This document shows, piece by piece, positions 24,887 to 35,843 of a stretch of DNA of 64,000 bases. Numbering within the stretch: position 1 is the first letter of the stretch; each line of letters opens with the position of its first letter. The stretch lies in NCBI RefSeq assembly GCF_905171765.1, contig NC_053391.1, positions 690,923,257 through 690,987,256 on the forward strand. The letters are read 5' to 3'. Position numbers and translations under genes: made by a program. This stretch comes from Bufo bufo. Lineage: Eukaryota > Chordata > Amphibia > Anura > Bufonidae. The notes beneath the pieces are model-generated. The model saw nothing but the letters and a program-made list of their open reading frames with translations, was not told the origin of the DNA and searched no databases.

Positions 24887-25180
24887 CCTGATGTAGTATA
24901 TGGCCAAAAAATAACCACACTATTGATGGTTAAATGCACTTGGGTGACACAGGCTCAGCCTGCACCAGATGTAGTATATGGCCAAAAAATAACCAGACTG
25001 TTGATGGTTAAATGCACTTCGGTGACACAGGCTCAGCCTGCAGCTGATGTAGTATATGGCCAAAAAATAACCAGACTGTTGATGGTTAAATGCACTTCGG
25101 TGACACAGGCTCAGCCTGCAGCTGATGTAGGATATAGCAAAAAATAACCACACTATTGATGGTTAAATACACTTGGTGAT
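24887..25180. repeat. 78-bp tandem repeats, hAT copy 1
   Basis: GATGGTTAAATGCACTT-type anchors fall at 24925, 25003, 25081 and 25158 (periods 78, 78, 77). Each unit carries GTGACACAGGCTCAGCCTGC and a GTAGTATATGGCC stretch. 78 is 26 codons, which creates small spurious ORFs on both strands. Copy 2 has twice as many anchors, so the number varies between element copies. Confidence 0.9.
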
Positions 25181-25429
25181 AGCTTGTGCTGGCGCACCAC
25201 AAGCCACAAAATGGCCGCCGATCACCCCAGAAAAAAGTGATCTAAAAACGCTCTGGGCAGCCTAAAAAAAGTGAGCAAGTCGATATTAGCACTTCAATGA
25301 TCCACAGCTGGAGATTGATCACAGAATGAAGTCTTTTGGAGGTGTTAATCTGCCTAATCTCGCCCTAACGTAGCAGCAGCAACCTCTCCCTATGCTTGAA
25401 TCAGCAGAGTGACGTGCAGCGCTACGTGA

Positions 25430-25550
25430 CCCAAGCTTATATAGAGGCTGGGTCACATGCTGCACTGGCCAATCACAGCCATGCCAATAGTAGGCAAGGC
25501 TGTGATGGCCTCTTGGGGCAAGTAGTATGACGCTTGTTGATTGGCTGCTT
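25430..25550 (-). promoter_or_regulatory. Probable hAT transposase promoter, copy 1
   Basis: On the minus strand a TATA box (TATATAAG, plus-strand 25436-25443) follows an ATTGG/CCAAT motif about 30 bp upstream (near 25470) and a second ATTGG near 25540. Transcription from here would run leftward through the 78-bp and 295-bp repeats to the ATG at 24121. The same block is conserved at 34984-35104 in copy 2. Function is inferred from motifs and position. Confidence 0.6.
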
Positions 25551-25686
25551 TGCAGCCTTTCAAAAAGTGCCAAGAAAGCGCCGAACACCGAACCCGAACT
25601 TTTACGAAAATGTTCGGGTCCGTGTCACGGACACCCCAAAATTCGGTACGAACCCGAACTATACAGTTCGGGTTCGCTCATCCCTA

Positions 25687-28123
25687 GTCCCAGACAATCC
25701 AAGGTGTTTGTCACCCAACGCCAGTTTCTGGGACCACCATTGCCAACAGTAGATAACTCTACTGAAGTAATCAAACACAAATGGCCTGAGATCTCGCATA
25801 ATCCAGACCTTGAGCCTATTGTGTATGAGTACCCCGATCTGTGGGCCCAGGGAAAAAAGATTGTGGCAGACTGATTGGAGTTCAGGTGGACATACAAGGC
25901 CCCGACCCTCCACCTCAATAACAATACCGCTTTCCGCCAGAAGCCACCCATTCAATTTTGGACATCGTCCAGGAATTGAAAACTAGGGGGGTGGTCACAG
26001 AGGGCAATTCTAAATGCAACAATGCCCTCTGGCCAGTAAAGAAAAAGGACACCAATGCATGGAGGCTTACCATAGACCTCCGGGTCCTTAACAAATACAC
26101 CCCAATGTTCGCTCCAGTGGTGGCACAGACTCCCGACATCATGGCCAGAATAAGCGGCAAAAGTTGCATATTCTCAACCATAGATGTTGCCAATGGGTTC
26201 TTTTCAATTGAACTCACTGAAAACTGTGGGTACAAATTTGCCTTTACAGTAGGGGACAAACATTACATGTTCGGTGTACTCCCCCAGGGGTTCCACAGTA
26301 GTCCCACGTATTTTCACCAGGCATTGGCGGCCGTTCTGAGTGTATTTTCACGGCCGGGATGCCTTTGCAATACGTGGACGACTTTCTCTTACACACAGAA
26401 ACCATAGAAGAACACTTGGTTCTTTTAAAAGAGCTATTGGGACTCCTGGCCAAGTCAGGACTCAAGCTAAGTCTCCACAAGGCAAATTTGGCCAGAACAG
26501 AGGTGACTTTCCTTGGAGTCCAAATTTCTTTTGGAGCCAAAGGAATCGTGGCAGCCAGAGTGGAAGCCATGGTAAAGTTACCTAGGCCGGGCACTCTACA
26601 GGATTTGAGAAAATTCCTGGGAGTTGCTAATTTCATGAGGGAGTTTATAGAGTATTTTGCTGCCAAAGCGAAACCCCTCTATGAACTCCTCAGAGGAGAA
26701 GACCCCTCAATCAAAGGTTGGTCTGATTCACAGGAAGAGGCCTTTTCTACTTTGAAAAGGGATCTCTCCTCGGCCCCTGTATTGGCCACTCCTCATCCTG
26801 AAGGGGAAATAGCCATACAGGCGCATGCATGGACGGAGTCTATCTCAGCGGTCCTCCTACAGCAGATAGGGTATGACACTAGACCGCTGGGATACTTCTC
26901 CAGGTTACTTTCACCCATTTGAACGAGGGTTCGATGAGTGTGCCAAACAACTGGCAGCCATACACTATGCCGTCAAAACCACCAAGCATATTGTAGGCTT
27001 CAGGCCCCTCACTTTGCAGACTCCACACCCTCCATTGGCCCTCCTGCTCCGTGATACACTCCCTGGAGTCTCCCAACAGAGATTCGGGAGGTGGATTATG
27101 GATCTCAGTGGCCGAAGTCTGCAGGTGAACCACAAAGCCAAGTATGTTCTGTCCCAGTTACTGAACCTAACTGGAACCGAACATGACTGTGGCCAACCAG
27201 CGCATATCAATGCGCCAAAAATTCTCAGGATCGATAAACATCCAGAAGACAGAGTCATCTTTTACAAGGATGGGACCTATGTCACAGGTTTTGCTGTGCT
27301 GGATGAGACCACAGGTACCCAGAATCTTGTCAAGTTACCAGGTCACATGTTGGCACAGCGGGCAGAACTGGAGGCGGTCAAGGAAGCCTTGCTTCTTCAA
27401 CCCCCAGGGAAACAAACTATATATAGAGACAGTTCATATGTAGTTCGTTCTCTCACCCTGCACCTGGACACATGGAAAAGACGAGGATTTGTGGACAGCC
27501 AAAACAAACTTCTGGCTCATTAGTCGGTCTTGGGGAACTTTGGGAATGGGGCATGACACACACGGCCGAATCAGCCATCATAAAAATCCCTGCGCATCAG
27601 AAAGGGGACGAGCCTTTGACGCTAGGTAACAAGGCAGATGAATTGGCCAAACTAGCGGCAGTGTCTGGGATCCTTCGGGAAACAGGCACTGAACCGCTAC
27701 CAGCCTACCAGATTGCAGTTTGTACCAACAGGAATAAAGGCCCGGTGTCATTTGAGGAGGAACAAGCCAAAGATCCTCTTCTGGTCAATACAGCAAGGGA
27801 TCCTGTGTTACGATACCAGTACACAGCAACTTCTTCTTCCCGTGCTTCAGCAGCATATGCAAGCAGAGATAACCAGATTGAACAACCAACTGTTTGGACA
27901 CCTTGGCCGGGATAAACTCTTGTCTCTCCTGAGAGACAAATTATACTGGCCGGGAATGTCCAACACAGTAGAGGAAGTTACACAACAGTGCCTGGTATGT
28001 GCTCAGGTCAACCCAAGGGCGTCAGTCTTGAAGCCGATGTTGCAGCGAGTTCCTCCTGCAGATGGTTTGTGGTCCGCACTACAAATTGATTTTATAGGAC
28101 CTTTATCAACAGGAAGTCGTAAC
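25687..28123 (+). pseudogene. pol: Endogenous retrovirus pol (reverse transcriptase, RNase H, start of integrase), degraded
   Basis: Starts at the hAT copy 1 end and stops at the hAT copy 2 insertion. The reverse transcriptase region runs from about 25860 and shows LPQGF and then the YVDD catalytic motif near 26370. Connection and RNase H-like sequence follows (about 26900-27700, with a DGT motif and an AELEAV motif). An integrase zinc-binding-like region (CLVC near 27985) and the first catalytic Asp region lie just before 28115. Frameshifts near 26345, 26900 and 27500-27850 and several stops break the frame, so it is a dead copy. The family resembles ordinary gamma/epsilon-type retroviral pol; the exact genus is not determined. 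Gag and the 5' LTR lie outside the window or behind hAT copy 1. Confidence 0.85.
28116..28123. repeat. hAT copy 2 target-site duplication, left
   Basis: GTCGTAAC directly precedes the element terminus TAGAGTTGAGCGAAC. The identical 8 bases lie at 35247-35254. Removing the element and one copy restores the uninterrupted integrase reading frame. Confidence 0.95.
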
Positions 28124-28420
28124 TAGAGTTGAGCGAACACCTGGATGTTCGGGTTCGAGAAGTTCGGCCGAACTTCCCGGAAATGTTCGGGTTCGGGATC
28201 CGAACCCGACCCGAACTTCGTCCCGAACCCGAACCCCATTGAAGTCAATGGGGACCCGAACTTTTCGGTACTAAAAAGGCTGTAAAACAGCCCAGGAAAT
28301 AGCTAGAGGGCTGCAAAAGGCGCAGCAACATGTAGGTAAATCCCCTGCAAACAAATGTGGATAGGGAAATGAATTAAAATAAAAATTAAAAAAATAAAAA
28401 TTAACCAATATCAATTGGAC

Positions 28421-29510
28421 AGAGGTCCCATAGCAGAGAATCTGGCTTCACGTCAGCAGAGAATCAGTCTCTTCATGCCATAGCAAAGAATCTGGCTTCA
28501 TGTCAGCAGAGAATCAGTCTCTTCATGCCATAGCAGAGAATCTGGCTTCATGTCAGCGCAGAATCAGTCTTCATGTCATAGCAGAGAATCAGGCTTCACG
28601 TCACCCACCACTGGAACAGGCCACTGTCGCATATTTAGGCCCCGGCACCCAGGCAGAGGAGAGAGGTCCCGTAACAGAGAATCTGGCCTTATGTCAGCAC
28701 AGAATCTGTCTTCATGTCATAGCAGAGAATCAGGCTTCACGTCACCCACCACTGGAACAGGCCACTGTCACACATTTAGGCCCCGGCACCAAGGCAGAGG
28801 AGAGAGGTCCCGTAACAGAGAATCTGGCATTATGTCAGCACAGAATCTGTCTTCATGTCATAGCAGAGAATCAGGCTTCACGTCACCCACCACTGGAACA
28901 GGCCACTGTCACACATTTAGGCCCCGGCACCCAGACAGAGGAGAGAGGTCCCGTAACAGAGAATCTGGCCTTATGTCAGCGCAGAATCAGTCTTCATGTC
29001 ATAGCAGAGAATCAGGCTTCACGTCACCCACCACTGGAACAGGCCACTGTCACACATTTAGGCCCCGGCACCCAGACAGAGGAGAGAGGTCCCGTAACAG
29101 AGAATGTGGCCTTATGTCAGCGCAGAATCAGTCTTCATGTCATAGCAGAGAATCAGGCTTCACATCACCCACCACTGGAACAGGCCACTGTCACACATTT
29201 AGGCCCAGGCACCCAGGCAGAGGAGAGAGGTCCCGTAACAGAGAATCTGGCCTTATGTCAGCGCAGAATCAGTCTTCATGTCATAGCAGAGAATCAGGCT
29301 TCACGTCACCCACCACTGGAACAGGCCACTGTCACACATTTAGGCCCCGGCACCCAGACAGAGGAGAGAGGTCCCGTAACAGAGAATCTGGCCTTATGTC
29401 AGCGCAGAATCAGTCTTCATGTCATAGCAGAGAATCAGGCTTCACGTCACCCACCACTGGAACAGGCCACTGTCACACATTTAGGCCCCGGCACCCAGAC
29501 AGAGGAGAGG
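28421..29510. repeat. 141-bp satellite within hAT copy 2 (about 7 units plus degenerate start)
   Basis: Full 141-bp units run from about 28550 to 29510. Before them lie about 50-bp repeats (28430-28550) made of GAGAATCTGGCTTCATGTCA and GCAGAGAATCAGTCTCTTCA words. These look like an earlier, shorter version of the first half of the 141-bp unit. The right junction matches that of the giant array at 18940. Confidence 0.93.
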
Positions 29511-29626
29511 TTCATTCAACTTTGGTTTGCCCCACAATATAATGGTAAAATGAAAATAAAAATAGTATTGAATGAATAAGTGCCCTGGAGTAGAATAATA
29601 TATTGTTAAGGGGAGGTAGTTAATAT

Positions 29627-32600
29627 CTAATCTGCACAAGGGATGGACAGGTCCTGTGGGATCCATGCCTGGTTCATTTTTATGAACGTCAGCTTGTCCA
29701 CATTGGCTGTAGACAGGCGGCTGCGTTTGTCTGTAATGACGCCCCCTGCCGTGCTGAATACACGTTCAGACAAAACGCTGGCCGCCGGGCAGGCCAGCAC
29801 CTCCAAGGCATAAAATGCTAGCTCTGGCCACGTGGACAATTTGGAGACCCAGAAGTTGAATGGGGCCGAACCATCAGTCAGTACCTGGAGGGGTGTGCAC
29901 AGGTATTGTTCCACCATGTTAGTGAAATGTTGCCTCCTGCTAACACGTTCTGTATCAGGTGGTGGTGCAGTTAGCTGTGGCGTGGTGACAAAACTTTTCC
30001 ACATATCTGCCATGCTAACCCTGCCCTCAGAGGAGCTGGCCGTGACACAGCTGCGTTGGCGACCTCTTGCTCCTCCTCTGCCTTCGCCTTGGGCTTCCAC
30101 TGGTTCCCCTGTGACATTTGCGAATGCTCTCAGTAGCGCGTCTACCAACGTGCGCTTGTACTCACGCATCTTCCTATCACGCTCCAGTGTAGGAAGTAAG
30201 GTGGGCACATTGTCTTTGTACCGGGGATCCAGCAGGGTGGCAACCCAGTAGTCCGCACACGTTAAAATGTGGGCAACTCTGCTGTCGTTGCGCAGGCACT
30301 GCAGCATGTAGTCGCTCATGTGTGCCAGGCTGCCCAGAGGTAAGGACAAGCTGTCCTCTGTGGGAGGCGTATCGTCATCGTCCTGTGTTTCCCCCCAGCC
30401 ACGCACCAGTGATGGGCCCGAGCTGCTTTGGGTGCCACCCCGCTGTGAACATGCTTCATCCTCATCCTCCTCCACCTCCTCCTCATCCTCGTCCTCCTCG
30501 TCTTCCAGTAGTGGGCCCTGTCTGGCCACATTTGTACCAGGCCTCTGGTGTTGCAAAAAACCTCCCTCTGAGTCACTTCGAAGAGACTGGCCTGAAAGTG
30601 CTAAAAATGACCCCTCTTCCTCCTCTTCCTCCTCGGCCACCTCCTCTTCCATCATCGCCCTAAGTGTTTTCTCAAGGAGACATAGAAGTGGTATTGTAAC
30701 GCTGATAACGGCGTCATCGCCACTGGCCATGTTGGTGGAGTACTCAAAACAGCGCAACAGGGCACACAGGTCTCGCATGGAGGCCCAGTCATTGGTGGTG
30801 AAGTGGGTCTGATCCGCAGTGCGACTGACCCGTGCGTGCTGCAGCTGAAACTCCACTATGGCCTGCTGCTGCTCGCACAGTCTGTCCAGCATGTGCAAGG
30901 TGGAGTTCCACCTGGTGGGCACGTCGCATATGAGGCGGTGAGCGGGAAGGCTGAAGTTACGCTGTAGCGCAGACAGGCGAGCAGCGGCAGGGTGTGAACG
31001 CCGGAAGCGCGAACAGACGGCCCGCACTTTATGCAGCAGCTCTGACATGTCGGGGTAGTTGCGAATGAACTTCTGCACCACTAAATTCAGCACATGCGCC
31101 AGGCAAGGGATGTGCGTCAAACCGGCTAGTCCCAGAGCTGCAACGAGATTTCGCCCATTATCGCACACCACCAGGCCGGGCTTGAGGCTCACCGGCAGCA
31201 ACCACTCGTCGGTCTGTTGTTCTATACCCCGCCACAACTCCTGTTCGGTGTGGGGCCTGTCCCCCAAACATATGAGTTTCAGAACGGCCTGCTGACGTTT
31301 ACCCCGGGCTGTGCTGAAGTTGGTGGTGAAGGTGTGTGGCTGACTGGATGAGCAGGTGGAAGAAGAGGAGGAGGAAGCTGAGTAGGAGGAGGAGGAGACA
31401 GGAGGCAAAGAATGTTGCCCTGCGATCCTTGGCGGCGGAAGGACGTGCGCCAAACAGCTCTCCGCCTGGGGCCCAGCCGCCACTACATTTACCCAGTGTG
31501 CAGTTAGGGAGATATAGCGTCCCTGGCCGTGCTTACTGGTCCACGTATCTGTGGTTAGGTGGACCTTGCCACAGATGGCGTTGCGCAGTGCACACTTGAT
31601 TTTATCGGACACTTGGTTGTGCAGGGAAGGCACGGCTCTCTTGGAGAAGTAGTGCCGGCTGGGAACAACATACTGTGGGACAGCAAGCGACATGAGCTGT
31701 TTGAAGCTGTGTGTGTCCACCAGCCTAAATGACAGCATTTCATAGGCCAGTATTTTAGAAATGCTGGCATTCAGGGCCAGGGATCGAGGGTGGCTAGGTG
31801 GGAATTTACGCTTTCTCTCAAATGTTTGTGAGATGGAGAGCTGAACGCTGCCGTGTGACATGGTTGAGATGCTTGGTGACGCAGGTGGTGGTGTTGGTGG
31901 TACATCCCATGTTTGCTGGGCGGCAGGTGCCAACGTTCCTCCAGAGGCGGAGGAAGAGACCGAGGCGGCGGCAGCAGCAGCAGAAGAGGCCGAGGCGGCG
32001 GCAGCAGAAGAGGTAGCAGGGGGAGCCTGAGTGACTTCCTTGTTTTTAAGGTGTTTACTCCACTGCAGTTCATGCTTTGCATGCAGGTGCCTGGTCATGC
32101 AGGTTGTGCTAAGGTTCAGAACGTTAATGCCTCGCTTCAGGCTCTGATGGCACAGCGTGCAAACCACTCGGGTCTTGTCGTCAGCACATTGTTTGAAGAA
32201 GTGCCATGCCAGGGAACTCCTTGAAGCTGCCTTTGGGGTGCTCGGTCCCAGATGGCGGCGGTCAGTAGCAGGCGGAGTCTCTTGGCGACGGGTGTTCTGA
32301 TTTTGCCCACTGCTCCCTCTTTTGCTACGCTGTTGGCTCGGTCTCACCACTGCCTCTTCCTCCGAACTGTGAAAGTCAGTGGCACGACCTTCATTCCATG
32401 TGGGGTCTAGGACCTCATCGTCCCCTGCATCGTCTTCCACCCAGTCTTGATCCCTGACCTCCTGTTCAGTCTGCACACTGCAGAAAGACGCAGCAGTTGG
32501 CACCTGTGTTTCGTCATCATCAGAGACGTGCTGAGGTGGTATTCCCATGTCCTCATCATCAGGAAAAATAAGTGGTTGTGCGTTAGTGCATTCTATCTCT

Positions 32601-33438
32601 TCCACCCCTGGGGAAGGGCTAGGTGGATGCCCTTGGGAAACCCTGGCAGCAGAGTCTTCAAACAGCATAAGAGACTGCTGCATAACTTGAGGCTCAGACA
32701 GTTTCCCTGATATGCATGGGGGTGATGTGACAGACCGATGGGCTTGGTTTTCATGCGCCATCTGTGCGCTTTCTGCAGAAGACTGGGTGGGAGATAATGT
32801 GAACGTGCTGGATCCACTGTCGGCCACCCAATTGACTAATGCCTGTACCTGCTCAGGCCTTACATAGAAACATAGAATGTGTCGGCAGATAAGAACCATT
32901 TGGCCCATCTAGTCTGCCCAATATATCTGAATACTATGAATAGTCCCTGGCCCTATCTTATATGAAGGATAGCCTTATGCCTATCCCATGCATGCTTAAA
33001 CCCCTTCACTGTATTTGCAGCTACCACTTCTGCAGGAAGGCTATTCCATGCATCCACTACTCTCTCAGTAAAGTAATACTTCCTTATATTACTTTTAAAC
33101 CTTTGCCCCTCTAATTTAAAACTGTGTCCTCTTGTGGTAGTTTTTCTTCTTATAAATATGCTCTCCTCCTTTACCGAGTTGATTCCCTTTATGTATTTAA
33201 AAGTTTCTATCATATCCCCTCTGTCTCTTCTTTCTTCCAAGCTATACATCCTTAGAACGGCATTGGGCCCCACCAAATATCGCTGTAAATTCTGCTGGCT
33301 ACTGGGACCTGAGGTAGTTGGTTCACTAGGACGTGTGGCTGTGGCAGAACGGCCACGTCCTCTCCCAGCACCAGAGGGTCCACTAACACCACCACGACCA
33401 TGTCCACGTCCGCGTCCCTTATTAGATGTTTTCCTCAT
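29627..33438 (-). pseudogene. hAT transposase with BED zinc finger, copy 2 (N-terminus split by a LINE fragment)
   Basis: An open frame of more than 1070 codons runs from about 32860 to 29627, with no internal stop. It covers an acidic region, the BED finger (VCTLCHQSLKRG, TRHLHAKH), the hAT core (TTDTWTS, DVPTRWNSTLHMLDRL), an Asp/Glu run, and the C-terminal dimerisation motif (LSERVFSTAGG). The first 64 residues, Arg/Gly-rich and starting at the ATG at 33438, are separated by an inserted LINE 3' fragment (32866-33244). Without that insertion the gene would be about 1140 codons, long for hAT because of the low-complexity N-terminal half. The core residues look intact. Protein produced from the window as it stands would be truncated or chimeric. 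Confidence 0.9.
32866..33244 (-). mobile_element. LINE 3'-end fragment (CR1/L2-like C-terminus) inserted in hAT copy 2
   Basis: Absent from hAT copy 1 at the same place. On the minus strand it encodes the typical non-LTR reverse-transcriptase tail: LEERRDRGDMIETFKYIKG, then TRGHSFKL, then VDAWNSLPAEVV. Flanking TACAT (32861-32865 and 33245-33249) may be a 5-bp target duplication; copy 1 differs by one base there, so this is uncertain. It probably represents an abundant short non-autonomous family built on a LINE tail. Confidence 0.75.
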
Positions 33439-34215
33439 TGTTCCCGTTCACCACAATTTTGAGAATGGCAAATTTGGGAATAGTTTTTCAACCCAGAACA
33501 AAAACTGTGCTTTTACGGTCACTACAAATAACTTGACCAGCTAAAACAGTACAGATTTGGTTGAATAGAGATGTGAGGCCTGTTTTTTTTTGCGCTGTGT
33601 GACAGGTATACGTTTAATCACAGAATTAGACTTGTATCTGCACGCTAGCGTGTGTGTTAAGTTTTTCTGAATGACACTATCAGCACCTTGAATCTAAGAT
33701 ATCCTTTTTGGGATAGATTTCAAGTAGACCTAATATAGCAGAAACTACTTATTTTGAGAATGGCAAATTTGGGAATAGTTTTTCAACCCAGAACAAAAAC
33801 TGTGCTTTTACGGTCACTACAAATAACTTGACCAGCTAAAACAGTACAGATTTGGTTGAATAGAAATGTGAGGCCTATTTTTTTTTGCGCTGTGTGACAG
33901 GTATACGTTTAATCACAGAATTAGACTTGTATCTGCACGGTAGCGTGTGTTTTAAGTTTTTCTGAATGACACTATCAGCACCTTGAATCTAAGATATCCT
34001 TTTTGGGATAGATTTCAAGTAGGCCTGATATAGCAGAAACTACTTATTTTGAGAATGTCAAATTTGGGAATAGTTTTTCAACCCAGAACAAAAACTGTGC
34101 TTTTACGGTCACTACAAATAACTTTACCAGCTAAAACAGTACAAATTTGGTTGAATAGAAATGTCAGGTCTATTTTTTAGGTGCTGGGTGACAGGCTCAA
34201 CTTGCCCCTGAAGTA
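33439..34215. repeat. About 295-bp tandem repeats upstream of hAT transposase, copy 2
   Basis: Three units, each beginning TTTGAGAATG (near 33459, 33754, 34048), match those at 24122-24886. Small substitutions and T-run length changes distinguish the copies. Confidence 0.85.
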
Positions 34216-34740
34216 GTATATGGCCAAAAAATAACCACACTATTGATGGTTAAATGCACTTGGGTGACACAGGCTCAGCCTGCACCTGATGTAGTATATG
34301 GCCAAAAATTAACCACACTGTTGATGGTTAAATGCACTTGGGTGACACAGGCTCAGCCTGCACCTGATGTAGTATATGGCCAAAAATTAACCACACTGTT
34401 GATGGTTAAATGCACTTTGGTGACACAGGCTGAGCCTGCACCTGATGTAGTATATGGCCAAAAAATAACCACACTGATGATGGTTAAATGCACTTGGGTG
34501 ACACAGGCTCAGCCTGCACCTGATGTAGTATATGGCCAAAAATTAACCACACTGTTGATGGTTAAATGCACTTTGGTGACACAGGCTCAGCCTGCACCTG
34601 ATGTAGTATATGGCCAAAAAATAACCAGACTGTTGATGGTTAAATGCACTTCGGTGACACAGGCTCAGCCTGCAGCTGATGTAGGATATAGCAAAAAATA
34701 ACCACACTATTGATGGTTAAATACACTTGGTGATAGCTTG
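34216..34740. repeat. 78-bp tandem repeats, hAT copy 2
   Basis: GATGGTTAAAT anchors lie at 34245, 34323, 34401, 34479, 34557, 34635 and 34712 (periods 78, last 77). That is more than in copy 1, and it yields a 152-codon spurious ORF on the plus strand. Confidence 0.9.
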
Positions 34741-34983
34741 TGCTGGCGCACCACAAGCCACAAAATGGCCGCCGATCACCCCAGAAAAAAGTGATATAAA
34801 AACGCTCTGGGCAGCCTAAAAAAAGTGAGCAAGTCGATATTAGCACTTCAATGATCCACAGCTGGAGATCGATCACAGAAAGAAGTCTTTTGGAGGAGTT
34901 AATCTGCCTAATCTCGCCCTAACGTCGCAGCAGCAACCTCTCCCTATGCTTGAATCAGCAGAGTGACGTGCAGCGCAACGTGA

Positions 34984-35104
34984 CCCAAGCTTATATAGAG
35001 GCTGGGTCACATGCTGCACTGGCCAATCACAGCCATGCCAATAGTAGGCAAGGCTGTGATGGCCTCTTGGGGCAAGTAGTATGACGCTTGTTGATTGGCT
35101 GCTT
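34984..35104 (-). promoter_or_regulatory. Probable hAT transposase promoter, copy 2
   Basis: TATATAAG on the minus strand (plus-strand 34990-34997), with an ATTGG/CCAAT motif just upstream near 35025 and another near 35094. Sequence and spacing match copy 1. Confidence 0.6.
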
Positions 35105-35246
35105 TGCAGCCTTTCAAAAAGCGCCAAGAAAGCGCCGAACACCGAACCCGGACTTTTACGAAAATGTTCGGGTTCGGGTCCGTGTCACGGACACCCCAAA
35201 ATTCGGTACGAACCCGAACTGCACAGTTCGGGTTCGCTCATTCCTA

Positions 35247-35254
35247 GTCGTAAC
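35247..35254. repeat. hAT copy 2 target-site duplication, right
   Basis: GTCGTAAC, identical to 28116-28123. The retroviral integrase reading frame resumes directly after it. Confidence 0.95.
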
Positions 35255-35368
35255 TATCGTTACGCACTGGTGGTAGTGGATGTCTTCTCTAAGTGGGTAG
35301 AAGCCATCCCCACGGTTAACGATTCGGCTACAACCACTGCCCGTGTTCTCTGGGAACAGGTTCTGTAA
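35255..35368 (+). pseudogene. pol: Endogenous retrovirus integrase, continuation (truncated)
   Basis: Continues the integrase frame interrupted at 28123, with the conserved VVVDVFSKWVEA-type segment of the catalytic core. The frame ends about 38 codons later where A/T-rich palindromic sequence begins. The rest of the catalytic core, including the second and third acidic residues, and the C-terminal domain are missing. Confidence 0.85.
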
Positions 35369-35820
35369 TGATTAGTGATGAGCGGGAGGTGCCATATTCG
35401 ATTTCGCGATATTTCGCGAATATTCGCATGAATATTCGTGTTATATTCGTCGAAATCGAATATTCGAAATTATTCCAATTATCGCGAATATTATGCGATT
35501 TATTTTTTTCGCATATTGCGAATATTTATCTTGATGGTATAAGGCAACGTTCCTATGCTAATTGACTATGGCTAGGCTAATATGTGTATTTTACGAAATT
35601 TCGTAATATTGCTCTAACTTCGTCTTTTAGAATATTACGAATATTCTAAAAGACGAAGTTAGAGCAATATTAAGAACATTTGCAAAAGTCGAAATTGCGA
35701 TGCGAGTAATATAACACGAAATAGTCGCATGAAGATTTCAACTTAGCACTGCTATATTCCATATTCTAGCCTAATATGGAATATAGCTGTGCTAAGTTAG
35801 TAAGGTTACGACTAACCAGC
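35369..35820. mobile_element. A/T-rich palindromic MITE-like element
   Basis: Lies between integrase and env. It opens with TTAGTGATGAGCGG, resembling hAT-like termini in this window, and is full of TTCGCGAATATTCG words. It contains a perfect hairpin at 35605-35671 (31-bp arms, loop TACGA) and a second imperfect hairpin at about 35738-35803 around CTATATTCCATATT. No ORF. Exact ends and target duplication were not resolved. Confidence 0.6.
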
Positions 35821-35843
35821 AAAGATATAGAAATCCTCTGAAC

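Larger units (their letters stand above)
1..25686 (-). mobile_element. Giant hAT DNA transposon, copy 1 (left end outside window)
   Basis: The right terminus reads GTTCGCTCATCCCTA and ends at 25686, matching the right end of the complete copy at 28124-35246. The next 8 bases (GTCCCAGA) would be its target duplication; the partner copy should lie left of position 1. Internal order matches copy 2: 141-bp satellite, minus-strand BED/hAT transposase, 295-bp repeats, 78-bp repeats, promoter, terminal repeat. It is unusual in size, over 25 kb against 7.1 kb for copy 2, almost all of the excess being satellite. It lies in retroviral pol sequence, which begins at once after the terminus. That the whole 1-18940 array belongs to the element is inference from copy 2. 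Confidence 0.8.
28124..35246 (-). mobile_element. Complete hAT DNA transposon, copy 2 (7.1 kb)
   Basis: Termini TAGAGTTGAGCGAAC and GTTCGCTCATTCCTA form imperfect inverted repeats (12 of 15 match), flanked by an exact 8-bp duplication as expected for hAT. Subterminal regions hold many GTTCGGGTTCG/CGAACCCGAAC words, probable transposase-binding repeats. Internal order from the left: subterminal repeats, short degenerate subrepeats, about seven 141-bp units, minus-strand transposase, 295-bp repeats, 78-bp repeats, TATA promoter. It lies in the retroviral integrase gene. A 379-bp LINE fragment interrupts the transposase N-terminus. This copy defines the family structure used to interpret copy 1. 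Confidence 0.93.

Noticed and set aside
28500..29579. 359- and 330-codon plus-strand ORFs
   Set aside because: Same satellite shadow within hAT copy 2, antisense to the transposase.
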